NCBI GenBank assembly: GCA_002066995.1 | Contig: MWTC01000056.1 | Span: 1-64,000 of the forward strand | Length of the DNA: 64,000 nucleotides | Reading direction: 5' to 3' | DNA from: Sphingobacteriales bacterium UTBCD1 | GTDB lineage: Bacteria > Bacteroidota > Bacteroidia > Chitinophagales > Chitinophagaceae | In this document: one piece after another, positions 35,902-43,920 of the stretch | Numbering within the stretch: the first letter of the stretch is position 1 | How the letters are laid out: each line of letters starts with the position of its first letter | Position numbers and translations under genes: made by a program | Notes under the pieces: generated by a model | Told to the model about the DNA's origin: nothing | The model's database searches: none | Seen by the model: the letters and a program-made list of their open reading frames with translations, nothing else

Positions 35902-36111
35902 ATGAAAAAACAAATTTTAAAACACATCCTGACTTCTTCAGAGGATAGATTGTAAATAAATCACTTAAAATACCTTATCGATCAGAATAGGATATTCTCG
36001 TTTGATCAATTGTATATTATGGATTTACCTCCATTTTCAAAGCCATTTAAGCAATATTCAATTTATGAGTTGGACTCTGAAAGGAACAGTAGTAATATTA
36101 CAGAAAAATGA
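35902..36111 (+). pseudogene. Small frame interrupted by one in-frame stop, second peptide-like gene
   Basis: A frame starting MKKQILKHILTSSEDRL hits TAA at 35953-35955. It then stays open for 51 more codons (ending DSERNSSNITEK) to a TGA at 36109-36111 that overlaps the kinase start by ATGA. The first 24 bases resemble the start of the six-cysteine peptide gene (ATGAAAAA.., then KxxKH). An ATG at 36019 could give a separate 30-residue peptide. It could be a decayed paralog of the peptide gene, a leader plus a small ORF, or a sequencing error. The downstream part has no cysteines. Confidence 0.4.
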
Positions 36112-37784
36112 CAATGCTGGCTAACAGATCTAAATTGATTATCGGAGCTCTTTTAGTAAGTATTTGTAGTAAAGCCCAGCAATTACCTGCAATAAATGAG
36201 CTCTTCAATCAAAACAAAAATATTATTTATGCTGTTCCGGTAAAGCAGCAAAATCAATCTCCATTTCTGATTGTTGTAATTCCCAAAAAAATAAAATTAT
36301 TCCCTTCAAAATCTTCGAATGTCAATTTGAATCTTCCCGACTCTATTAGGAATAATAAGGTATTCGGATTCCCGGAGATTCGGTTAAACCATGAAACTGT
36401 AATAAATTTTGATTCTTCCAAAGCAATTGTTTTTGTGCAAGGGATCAATAAAAAAAATTCGTTCGGGTATGAATACAGGATAATGGAGAATAACAAGACG
36501 AGCGATAAATGGGAAGATTTCACTGCTTTTTACCCTGCAATTTATAAAAGCGGATTCGGTGAAAATGACACTGAAATGGCTACGCTGGGTTATGTCGGTA
36601 CGACCTGGAATAATTTCCTGACAGTTGAAATTAGAAAGAAAAATACGGATACGATTATTAGTTCTGCAACCATACTTTGGTTATCTCACTCGCCAAAGGT
36701 CATAGCTACGTTTGCACCTTCAGAGTTTAATAAATTCTTAGCTCTTTTTAAGATAAGAAGCCAACTTGAAAGGTTCCCGATGGCAAACAATTCGGATTAT
36801 GACTCTCTGTTGAGTTGCCGAAAACAATTTTCATCAAATGAAAACAATATTATCTTTTACATGGACGATATTATTGAGCAAAATTTGATAGAATATAAAT
36901 TGGACGGCCCTCATGATGAAACGCCTTGGAAATTGAACGACGGGGATTTTAATATTATATGGCTGAAAAATTTAAAGCCAGGAAAATATAAACTATTGCT
37001 GCGCTACAGTATCCAAAGAAATAATATAGCTACTTACTACTTTGAAATTCATCCTTCCTGGCAACAGACTATTGGTTTTAAATTAATAGCAGGAAGCCTT
37101 CTGGCCTCTTTTTTTGGCTTTATTATTTTAATAGTACGGAGTCAAATTCAAAAACAAAAGTTAGTAAGGGAGCAGGAAGCAAAAGAAAAAGTAGAAATGG
37201 AACTTAAGATTATCAGATCTCAATTGAATCCTCACTTTGTACATAATTCTTTGAACTCAATTCAAAGCTTATTGACTGGTAATGATATTCCTAATGCTAA
37301 TAAATTTCTACTGGCCTTTTCGAAATTAATGCGGGACACATTGATTTCAGGTGATAGACAATTCAATTCATTAAAATTTGAACTAAGTATACTTGAAACT
37401 TATCTGAGTATTGAAAAGCTGAGATTTGGCTTTCAATATATAATCAACGTCAGCCCTGAAATAGATACACAAAATGTTGAATTTCCTTCTCTTTTATTGC
37501 AACCATTGGTTGAAAATGCGGTGAGGCATGGAGTGGGAACATTGAAAGACAAAGGTGTTATTGAAATTTTAGTTAGCTCCGCAAATAATGCGATAAACGT
37601 CTTGATTTCTGATAATGGGAAAGGAATTAATCAGCCATTTAAACCAGGCTATGGGCTTAAATTAACTAACGACAGGATTGCTTTACTTAATCGTACTTTG
37701 CATGACCAATCAGTTGAAATGGAAATTCAAAGTAAAGAGAATGGCACGATAATAAACCTAATCTTTCAAAACTGGATGTCATGA
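36108..37784 (+). CDS. Y_Y_Y/LytS-type sensor histidine kinase
   Basis: The 558-residue protein has a signal peptide (cleavage near SKAQQ), so the sensor is periplasmic. About 300 residues of sensor follow, with a triple-tyrosine-like beta-sandwich just before the membrane (IEYKLDG ... LKPGKYKLLLRYSIQRNNIATYYFEIHPSWQQT). One transmembrane helix lies at about 325-347, then a short coiled coil. The His_kinase domain carries QLNPHFVHNSLNSI with the phospho-accepting His at about residue 376. An HATPase domain follows with VENAVRHG and DNGKGI. It lacks the beta-propeller of larger relatives. It overlaps the response regulator by 4 bases. It probably senses a small extracellular ligand, perhaps the peptide encoded upstream. 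Confidence 0.85.
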   Translation: MTMLANRSKLIIGALLVSICSKAQQLPAINELFNQNKNIIYAVPVKQQNQSPFLIVVIPKKIKLFPSKSSNVNLNLPDSIRNNKVFGFPEIRLNHETVINFDSSKAIVFVQGINKKNSFGYEYRIMENNKTSDKWEDFTAFYPAIYKSGFGENDTEMATLGYVGTTWNNFLTVEIRKKNTDTIISSATILWLSHSPKVIATFAPSEFNKFLALFKIRSQLERFPMANNSDYDSLLSCRKQFSSNENNIIFYMDDIIEQNLIEYKLDGPHDETPWKLNDGDFNIIWLKNLKPGKYKLLLRYSIQRNNIATYYFEIHPSWQQTIGFKLIAGSLLASFFGFIILIVRSQIQKQKLVREQEAKEKVEMELKIIRSQLNPHFVHNSLNSIQSLLTGNDIPNANKFLLAFSKLMRDTLISGDRQFNSLKFELSILETYLSIEKLRFGFQYIINVSPEIDTQNVEFPSLLLQPLVENAVRHGVGTLKDKGVIEILVSSANNAINVLISDNGKGINQPFKPGYGLKLTNDRIALLNRTLHDQSVEMEIQSKENGTIINLIFQNWMS

Positions 37785-38536
37785 TCAAAGCAATATTAAT
37801 AGATGATGAGGCCAATAATATTTCAAATTTATCCGGCTTATTGCAGAAATATTGTAAGGAAGTGTTTGTTGTGGGAACTGCATTGAATGCTGACGATGGA
37901 ATTAATTTGATCAATGACCTGAGGCCAGATTTGGTATTTCTGGATATACAAATGCCGGGCAAGAATGGCTTGGAAATGTTAAAATCACTTTCATCTTATA
38001 ATTTCGAAATTATCTTTGTTACCGCTTATGGTGAATACGCCATACAGGCAATAAAATTCGCTGCGATTGATTATTTACTCAAGCCAATCAACACAGAGGA
38101 ATTAATAATGGCTGTCAAAAGGGCTGCAGATAAATCTACCCAGAAAAGACAAAATATTCAACTCGAAAATCTTATTGAGTTGCTGCAAAAAAACCAAACC
38201 AGGAGTGAGCATAAGATTGCTTTGTCGGGTCTAAAAGAGACAAGATTTGTTCGTACCATTGATGTAATACGTTGTGAATCTTCCAACAGTTATACTATTT
38301 TCTTTCTGGTAAATGCTGAAAAAATAACAGTTTCTAAATCAATCTCTGAATTCGAAAAAATATTAAATGAGTATGATTTTATTCGTTGTCACCAATGCCA
38401 TTTAGTAAATAAAAAATTTGTAACAAGGTGGATTAAGACTGACGGGGATTATTTATTATTAGAAGATAAAACCATGATCCCGATTTCGAGACAAAAAAAA
38501 GTATATATTAAAGAGCAACTGAATAAAAAATATTGA
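37781..38536 (+). CDS. LytTR-family response regulator
   Basis: The 251-residue regulator has a receiver domain with acidic pocket IDDEANN (Asp8/Asp9), phospho-acceptor Asp55 in LVFLDIQMPG, and Lys near 105 (DYLLKPI). A LytTR DNA-binding domain follows (about 150-250: FVRTIDVIRCESSNSYTIFFL, FIRCHQCHLVNKKFV, MIPISRQKK). The start ATG overlaps the kinase stop (ATGA), so translation is coupled. It probably activates genes of the island, although I could not identify a convincing LytTR direct-repeat site. Confidence 0.88.
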   Translation: MIKAILIDDEANNISNLSGLLQKYCKEVFVVGTALNADDGINLINDLRPDLVFLDIQMPGKNGLEMLKSLSSYNFEIIFVTAYGEYAIQAIKFAAIDYLLKPINTEELIMAVKRAADKSTQKRQNIQLENLIELLQKNQTRSEHKIALSGLKETRFVRTIDVIRCESSNSYTIFFLVNAEKITVSKSISEFEKILNEYDFIRCHQCHLVNKKFVTRWIKTDGDYLLLEDKTMIPISRQKKVYIKEQLNKKY

Positions 38537-38638
38537 CCTTTATTGGATGTAATAATTTTTTTTCAACTTATCTAACGAATTATATTAATATTTTAGAAAT
38601 TATTTTTTAAATAGTTCTGGGGTCTATTAGGGTCGAGG

Positions 38639-38752
38639 CTATTCTTTGAATAAATAAGGAACAGAAACAGGATCATTCCCGATAAAATATGGCCGGTTAT
38701 ATTCAGCTGCTTTTTTGTCTAAAAATTCTTTCAGAGCAGTTCTCGTTTGCAC
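38639..38752 (-). pseudogene. Displaced 5' end of a TIGR02757 gene
   Basis: On the minus strand a GTG at 38752 opens 37 codons (including TRTALKEFLDKKAAEYNRP and GNDPVSVPYLFKE) and stops at TAG 38641-38639. They align without gaps to the first 37 codons of the intact TIGR02757 gene at 32439. The rest of the gene is absent here. It lies directly after the trans-sulfuration enzyme gene on the same strand, where a native TIGR02757 gene would fit. I read it as the native 5' end left behind when the island inserted. Confidence 0.75.
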
Positions 38753-38777
38753 AGGAGCACATTTTCAAATTGATGCA

Positions 38778-39917
38778 TTATCCAATTGCCTGTTTCAAAT
38801 CTCCGATCAAATCATCAGCATCCTCTATGCCAATGCTTAAACGGATCAATGAATCGGTCAGGCCGTTTTTGATCCGCTCCTCTCTGGGAATGGAAGCATG
38901 TGTCATTGTTGCCGGGTGGTTGATGAGTGATTCCACTCCTCCCAGGCTTTCTGCCAGTGAAAATATTTTTGTGGAAGATAAAACCCTCATGGCATTCTCC
39001 ACGCTGTCATCCTTAAGCGTAAAGCTTAACATGCCGCCAAATCCACGCATTTGTTTTTTGGCAATAACATGATTAGGATGATCTTCAAATCCCGGCCAAT
39101 ACACTTTGCCGACTTTCTGATTGCTGCGCAGCCAATGAGCGACCTTTTCCCCGTTTTCGCAATGACGCTGCATGCGTACATGCAATGTTTTGATCCCTCT
39201 CAATACCAGAAAGCAATCCATCGGCCCGGGAACAGCGCCGCAACTTTTTTGGATGAAATATAATTTTTCTCTCAGGTCCGCATCATTCATCACAAGGCAT
39301 CCCATGATCACATCGCTATGACCTCCTAAATATTTGGTAACGGAATGCATGGCAATATCAGCGCCGAGATCGAGCGGGTTTTGTAAATAAGGAGAAGCAA
39401 ATGTATTATCTACTGCCATCAGTACCTTATGTTTTTTGGCAATGGAAGCAATGGCTTTGATATCGCAGATATTCATCAAAGGATTGGTCGGAGTTTCCGT
39501 CCATACCAGTTTTGTGTTGCTATTTATATGCTTTGAGACATTTTCCGGATTGGTCATATCAATATAATGAAACCGGATACCAAACTTTTCAAACACTTTG
39601 GAGAACAAACGGTATGTTCCGCCATACATGTCGCTTGCTGCGATCACTTCATCGCCGGGCTTTAATAATTTGATCACCGTATCGGTGGCGGCCACACCGC
39701 TGCTGTAGGCCAAACCAAACTTTCCGTTTTCCGTAGTGGCCAGCGCTTCTTCCAAAGCTGTACGTGTGGGGTTTCCGGCACGGGAATAATCATAGCCTTT
39801 ATTTTTCCCGGGAGCCGACTGAACATAAGTTGAGGTTTGATAAACCGGCGTCATGATGGCGCCGGTGGAAGGGTCGGGCTCTGCACCGGCATGAATTAGT
39901 TTTGTAGCAAGCTTCAT
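38778..39917 (-). CDS. Cystathionine gamma-synthase/lyase-family PLP enzyme
   Basis: The 379-residue trans-sulfuration enzyme has YQTSTYVQ, the Tyr/Arg phosphate-site segment YDYSRAGNPTRTALE, FGLAYSSGVAA, TETPTNPLMNICDI, the PLP-lysine motif SVTKYLGGHSDVIMG, and SLGGVESLINHPATMTH. Sequence alone does not separate cystathionine gamma-synthase (metB), gamma-lyase and beta-lyase; the ESLxxHPATMTHAS ending is shared. It is cytoplasmic. Its stop lies 26 bases before the displaced TIGR02757 fragment. Confidence 0.88.
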   Translation of the reverse strand: MKLATKLIHAGAEPDPSTGAIMTPVYQTSTYVQSAPGKNKGYDYSRAGNPTRTALEEALATTENGKFGLAYSSGVAATDTVIKLLKPGDEVIAASDMYGGTYRLFSKVFEKFGIRFHYIDMTNPENVSKHINSNTKLVWTETPTNPLMNICDIKAIASIAKKHKVLMAVDNTFASPYLQNPLDLGADIAMHSVTKYLGGHSDVIMGCLVMNDADLREKLYFIQKSCGAVPGPMDCFLVLRGIKTLHVRMQRHCENGEKVAHWLRSNQKVGKVYWPGFEDHPNHVIAKKQMRGFGGMLSFTLKDDSVENAMRVLSSTKIFSLAESLGGVESLINHPATMTHASIPREERIKNGLTDSLIRLSIGIEDADDLIGDLKQAIG

Positions 39918-40042
39918 AATTTTTTTTTGATCGGAGGTACAAAGATGAGGAATATAAATGAATGGAATATTCTAAGATTGATCAGAAGAGAGTAATGTTC
40001 CAGAATCTGAAAAAAAAAGATAAAGGTTTAGTAATAAAAAAT

Positions 40043-40073
40043 TTTGAAATATGTAAAGTATACTTTACATTTG
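40043..40073 (+). promoter_or_regulatory. Promoter with overlapping 20-bp palindromic operator
   Basis: TTTG (40043-40046) and TACATTTG (40066-40073) are 19 bases apart, a full Bacteroidota promoter match. Between and over them lies the perfect palindrome ATGTAAAGTATACTTTACAT (40051-40070), which covers the spacer and half of the -7 box. Any dimer bound there would block RNA polymerase. The XRE-family protein encoded second in this operon is the obvious candidate repressor. Confidence 0.7.
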
Positions 40074-40093
40074 GTTTGTTAATTAAATGAGCC

Positions 40094-40549
40094 ATGAAGT
40101 TTCTTATTCCTCACCGCTATAAAAAACCTGGCGCCATTATGATTCCATTGGGTTTTACTTTGTGGATGCTAATGCAATTGGGGTATATAAAAAAAATCCT
40201 TGTCTATTTTTTTGGTGAGCCGGAGTTGAACTACGTAAGTACTGTATATAATATAGTGAATGCAGTAGCTGCAGTAATTGGTTTTTTTTCATTCCTGGCT
40301 GGAATATTTTTTATTACATTTTCCAAAGAACGAGTAGAGGACGAAATGGTACAAAGGACAAGGCTGGATAGCTTCCAGTTTGCTGCTTATATTCAACTCA
40401 TTGCAGTAATAATAGGATTCCTGTTTATTCTCATTATGGGCGAAAAGGGTGAAAGCAGATTAATGTTTTTTCTGGCCTTTTTTATCATTTTATTTTGGAT
40501 TTCCTTTATTGCCCGTTTCAATTATATTCTTCATGTGAAGTATAGGTAA
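40094..40549 (+). CDS. Four-helix membrane protein paired with an XRE regulator
   Basis: The 151-residue protein has four transmembrane helices (at about 13-32, 47-76, 94-115 and 120-142) and a short cytoplasmic segment with FSKERVEDEMVQRTRLDSFQ between helices 2 and 3. The family is unfamiliar by name, but the layout (small membrane protein followed by a short HTH_3 protein with a TAATG overlap) is common in Bacteroidota. The overlap of one base with the XRE gene implies coupled translation. The function is unknown; it may be a membrane partner of the regulator. Confidence 0.75.
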   Translation: MKFLIPHRYKKPGAIMIPLGFTLWMLMQLGYIKKILVYFFGEPELNYVSTVYNIVNAVAAVIGFFSFLAGIFFITFSKERVEDEMVQRTRLDSFQFAAYIQLIAVIIGFLFILIMGEKGESRLMFFLAFFIILFWISFIARFNYILHVKYR

Positions 40550-40755
40550 TGAAAAATATTGTAAGAGAAGAACGGCTTAAAAAAGAGCTTACCCAGGTTC
40601 AATTAGCAGATTTAGTGGGTGTTTCCCGTCAAACAATTTTTTCCATTGAGATTAATAAGTATATTCCGTCAGTAGTACTGGCTTTAAAGCTTTCAAAAGC
40701 TCTTGGAAAAAAGGTTGAAGATATTTTCCGTTTGGAAGCTTCAGATAAAGGTTGA
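40549..40755 (+). CDS. XRE-family helix-turn-helix regulator
   Basis: The 68-residue protein is a bare HTH_3 domain: RLKKELTQVQLADLVGVSRQTIFSIEINKYIPSVVLALKLSKALGKKVEDIFRL, typical of the Cro/cI-like short regulators. It starts within the stop of the membrane-protein gene (TAATG). Its last 15 bases overlap the convergent end of asnB. It probably represses its own operon through the palindrome at 40051-40070. Confidence 0.88.
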   Translation: MKNIVREERLKKELTQVQLADLVGVSRQTIFSIEINKYIPSVVLALKLSKALGKKVEDIFRLEASDKG

Positions 40756-42606
40756 TTTACCAAGACACATAGAAGCAGTGAGATACCTCCAGTCATAACT
40801 GTCTGCTTCGATCGCAGAAGCAGGTTGGATCTTTTTAAGTAAAACTTCGGGTTTCAGGATCTTTTCATCAACCAATTTTTTCCTGGCACTGATGATCCGT
40901 TCCTGTACCGCAGGATCTGCCATCCATTTTTTTTGTGGCGGTTCAAAACCGATCTTATCTTTTCGCCATACTATTTCAGCAGGCAATTCATCTTTCATGG
41001 TTGCCCGGAGCAGCCATTTGGTCCACCCGTTCCTGATCTTAAACGAGGAAGGAAGAGAAAACAGAAACTCCACTAACTCATGGTTTAAAAAAGGCAAGCG
41101 GACTTCACAGCCATGCGCCATGGCATTACGATCGGCATAACGTAATAATTCTTCCAGTCCATGTGTACAGGTATTAAAATATAAAGCTCCGTTCAGGTTG
41201 GAAATGGCAGGAGTGGCATAATATGCTTCCTTGCTTTGCAATTGGATAAATTCCTTTGTAAGATCTTTATGTGCCAATGCATTGATCAGGTATTGATGTT
41301 CCAGTACCGTGGTGGCAAGATCCGGAAACAAGGATGCAAAAATATTTTTGAAACCGAATTGTTCCTGCACATTATTCGTTCGTGCGGCTTTCAATTCCCC
41401 GCTTCTGAGCAATCTCCTTTTAAAAAAAAGTTCCTGCCAATACCATTTATAATACTTATGATAACCCGCCAGGACTTCATCAGCTCCTTGTCCATCCAAT
41501 AATACTTTGATCCCATTATCTTTTGCCGATTCAAAAACTTTGAACTGGGCCAGGATGCTTGCAGAGCCGAAAGGTTCTTCCTGGTGATAAAACAACTGAT
41601 CCAACTGATGAATGAGGTCTTTAGCCTCAATGGCAACGGTATGGTGCTTAAGTTTGAACTGCTGTACAATTTTATCGGAGAATGAAAATTCATCTTTCTC
41701 ATAATGCGGAAAAACGGCCGTGAAACATTTATGGCTATTGGTGGCAGAATCCTCATGACGGCTGAATGCAACCACAGTTGAACTGTCCAGGCCACCGCTC
41801 AAAGATGTTCCCGTCATCACATCACTTCTGAGCCTTCTTCTTACAGAAGCAGAAAAAAGATCGGTGAATTGTTCGATGGCCTCGCTGTGCGTTATTTTTT
41901 TATTCTGAATCTTCAGATCTAAATCCCAGTATTTTTCAACCCCGATTTTTTGGCCGGGAGGATCATATTTCAGCGTGCAGGCAGGAGGCAGTTTTTTTAT
42001 CTGATCGTAAAAAGTTTCGTCAGGCTGGCCGGGATTGTCCACATACCCGATGGTGATGAAATTGAAAAGCATTTTAAGATTGGCCTTCCGAGGAATACCG
42101 GCAGCCCACAATGCTTTCATCTCGGAAGCAAAAATGAATTGGTCATCATCTGAATAAAAGAAGAATGGTTTTTCGCCAAAACGGTCCCTTGCGGCAAATA
42201 ACTTTTTTTCCTTTTCATCCCAGATGGCAAAAGCAAACATGCCATCAAAATGATCCACGCAATCTTCTTCCCATTGGTCGTATGCTGCTGCGATCACTTC
42301 AGTATCAGACTGTGAAAAGAAAGTGTATCCTGACTTTTGCAGCTCAGATCTGAGTTCAGAATAATTGTAAATTTCCCCGTTGTGAATGATGTGATAACGA
42401 TCGAGGAATGACATGGGTTGTGCTGCTGCATTGCTCAGGTCAATGATGGATAATCTGCGATGCCCTAAACCAATGGTTGTATCATCATTGATCCAGATTC
42501 CTTCGCCATCTTGACCCCTATGTGCCAGCATATCAGTCATCTTTTTTATGCGCAACGATGAAACCCGGTTTGGATCAGAAGAAATTATACCTGCAATACC
42601 GCACAT
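40741..42606 (-). CDS. asnB: Asparagine synthase (glutamine-hydrolysing)
   Basis: The functional start is the ATG at 42606, which leaves Cys2 as the N-terminal nucleophile (MCGIAGI); the frame opens five codons earlier. The class-II glutaminase domain (GHRRLSIIDLS, HNGEIYNY, DGMFAFAIWDE, RDRFGEKPFF) spans about 1-200. The synthetase domain follows with PP-loop SLSGGLDSST and LLDGQGADEVLAGYHKYY. The length of 621 residues is a little above the E. coli AsnB length (about 550) and fits the family with C-terminal extensions. It makes asparagine from aspartate and glutamine, or amidates another carboxylate; some members act in cell-surface glycan synthesis. Confidence 0.88.
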   Translation of the reverse strand: MCGIAGIISSDPNRVSSLRIKKMTDMLAHRGQDGEGIWINDDTTIGLGHRRLSIIDLSNAAAQPMSFLDRYHIIHNGEIYNYSELRSELQKSGYTFFSQSDTEVIAAAYDQWEEDCVDHFDGMFAFAIWDEKEKKLFAARDRFGEKPFFFYSDDDQFIFASEMKALWAAGIPRKANLKMLFNFITIGYVDNPGQPDETFYDQIKKLPPACTLKYDPPGQKIGVEKYWDLDLKIQNKKITHSEAIEQFTDLFSASVRRRLRSDVMTGTSLSGGLDSSTVVAFSRHEDSATNSHKCFTAVFPHYEKDEFSFSDKIVQQFKLKHHTVAIEAKDLIHQLDQLFYHQEEPFGSASILAQFKVFESAKDNGIKVLLDGQGADEVLAGYHKYYKWYWQELFFKRRLLRSGELKAARTNNVQEQFGFKNIFASLFPDLATTVLEHQYLINALAHKDLTKEFIQLQSKEAYYATPAISNLNGALYFNTCTHGLEELLRYADRNAMAHGCEVRLPFLNHELVEFLFSLPSSFKIRNGWTKWLLRATMKDELPAEIVWRKDKIGFEPPQKKWMADPAVQERIISARKKLVDEKILKPEVLLKKIQPASAIEADSYDWRYLTASMCLGKSTFI

Positions 42607-42659
42607 GATGTAAATATCCAAAATAATCCTGTACGGATGGAAATAAAAACTAAAAGCAT

Positions 42660-43298
42660 TTAAAAATTGATGGGCAGTTTGGCAACAAGGTCATCCCATG
42701 CCATCAGCAGGTCAGCGCCTGTACCTGTTTTCTCAAATACCATAGTAAAGTATTCGACAGGATTATTTTTGTTGGTAACAGGTATCCTGAATTTTTCAAT
42801 ATCTTTTGTGCTGTCAATCTTTAGTCCCCATGTATCCACACTAGTGTTTAAAATTATTGTCCAGTCATTTTCTTCAGGGATACAGTATAAGATATACCTG
42901 CCTGCGGAAATTCTTTTATTTTGAATTTTAACCTCCCGGTAAAACTGGATCTCGGTTGCTTCATTGGCGCCCAGCCGCCAGGGCTCTCCGTACTTTAAAA
43001 GATTATGAAATAGTTTGCGTCCCTGCAAATGAGGCCGGCTGTAGATAACTCTCATGACCGGTGGAGTACTGATGCTATTGGTCATTTTAAGTTGCGGGTA
43101 ATCAACCGGGAAGTAACTCATGTCCATTGGTGAAACATCTACTGGTGAGTACGGATTACGAAAGGCTTCTTTTGGAACCAGGGCATTTTCCCTCCTGTTT
43201 AAAGAATCTGTTGAAACAGGAGAATTGTTTTTGTAATTGCAACCGAGCAAAAAGACCAATACGGTAGATTGAAAAAAAACACCTGTGATTCGGTTCAT
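42660..43298 (-). CDS. DUF2911 domain lipoprotein
   Basis: The 212-residue protein has a lipobox-like leader (VLVFLLGCNYKN, Cys at about 20). The DUF2911 domain follows (VRVIYSRPHLQGRKLFHNLLKYGEPWRLGANEATEIQFYREVKI, GRYILYCIPEENDWTIILN). The family is common in Bacteroidota envelopes and has no known function. It lies 8 bases downstream of a second DUF2911 gene, so the pair arose by tandem duplication and is probably co-transcribed. The N-terminal 45 residues are a low-complexity linker absent from the partner. Confidence 0.85.
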   Translation of the reverse strand: MNRITGVFFQSTVLVFLLGCNYKNNSPVSTDSLNRRENALVPKEAFRNPYSPVDVSPMDMSYFPVDYPQLKMTNSISTPPVMRVIYSRPHLQGRKLFHNLLKYGEPWRLGANEATEIQFYREVKIQNKRISAGRYILYCIPEENDWTIILNTSVDTWGLKIDSTKDIEKFRIPVTNKNNPVEYFTMVFEKTGTGADLLMAWDDLVAKLPINF

Positions 43299-43306
43299 AA
43301 AAAAAA

Positions 43307-43876
43307 TTAAAAGATGATCGGTAAAGAAACTTTTATATTATCCCAGGCAATAACGAGGTTAACGCCATCCGTCCTTTTTTCAAAGACCATTGAAAAGGCC
43401 TCTGTCATTTCCGTATTCTTTTCTACAGGAACATCCACACGGACCATGTCTTTTTTAGGATCATATTTGAATGCACCCCAGGTATCCTTTTCTTTATTTA
43501 CTATGATCGTCCATTTATTCTCGTAAGGAATTGCGTATAAAGTGTAGCGCCCTTTTGGTATCTTTTTTTCCCCGATACGTACATTTCTGAAAAGTTCCAG
43601 CTCTGTTGCTTCATTAGCGCCGAGTCTCCATACTTTTCCATATTCCACCAGTTCGCCAAAAATCACACGGCCGCTTTTTTGTGGCCGGCTGTAAATAACA
43701 CGGGCAACCAGGGGCTCTGATGCCTTTCCCTGTATTTTCAGCAAAGGATAGTTATTGGGAAAATAACTCATGTCCATCGGCGACTTGTCAAGAGGAGGGA
43801 AGGACTGGCCCTGCTGTGCAAAGGCAGTGCTGCCGGCAATGAGTAAGGCTAAAATAAAAACGAAACTTTTCTTCAT
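43307..43876 (-). CDS. DUF2911 domain secreted protein
   Basis: The 189-residue protein has a signal peptide (cleavage near AFAQQ) and one DUF2911 domain: SPMDMSYFPNNYPLLKI, RVIYSRPQKSGRVIFGELVEYGKVWRLGANEATELELFRNVRI, GRYTLYAIPYENKWTIIVNKEKDTWG. It is the upstream member of the tandem pair. A TACATTTG box sits 13 bases before the start. The downstream copy is a lipoprotein, so the two may act in the periplasm and at the membrane. Confidence 0.85.
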   Translation of the reverse strand: MKKSFVFILALLIAGSTAFAQQGQSFPPLDKSPMDMSYFPNNYPLLKIQGKASEPLVARVIYSRPQKSGRVIFGELVEYGKVWRLGANEATELELFRNVRIGEKKIPKGRYTLYAIPYENKWTIIVNKEKDTWGAFKYDPKKDMVRVDVPVEKNTEMTEAFSMVFEKRTDGVNLVIAWDNIKVSLPIIF

Positions 43877-43889
43877 AATATAGCGTTTA

Positions 43890-43897
43890 CAAATGTA
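43890..43897 (-). promoter_or_regulatory. -7 box of the DUF2911 pair
   Basis: On the minus strand the bases read TACATTTG, an exact TAnnTTTG match, about 13 bases before the start codon at 43876. I see no TTTG -33 box at the right distance. The gap to the ACP phosphodiesterase gene is 44 bases, so this operon may have its own promoter. Confidence 0.45.
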
Positions 43898-43920
43898 GAT
43901 TATTTGTGCATTGAACCTTG

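Larger units (their letters stand above)
32440..38638. mobile_element. Putative integrated block bounded by TIGR02757 5'-end copies
   Basis: The block between the intact TIGR02757 start (32439) and the displaced 5' end (38639-38752) carries four genes, all on the plus strand and opposite to the flanking genes. It is visibly more A+T-rich than its neighbours. The two gene ends encode about 24 of 37 identical residues (my own pairwise comparison), so this is not a recent tandem duplication. No integrase, transposase or clear direct-repeat att site is visible; both junctions share only a short TTCAAA. The block is best read as a relic or passively moved element that restored the gene it entered. 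Confidence 0.5.

Noticed and set aside
36254..36523. Minus-strand frame inside the kinase sensor region
   Set aside because: Antisense to the sensor, no start context or family match.
32747..38536. LytTR-type direct-repeat binding sites in the island
   Set aside because: I looked upstream of the barrel and peptide genes and found no pair of repeats convincing enough to list.
41391..41795. 134-codon minus-strand frame inside asnB
   Set aside because: Same strand but a different frame from the clear asparagine synthase; a frame shadow.
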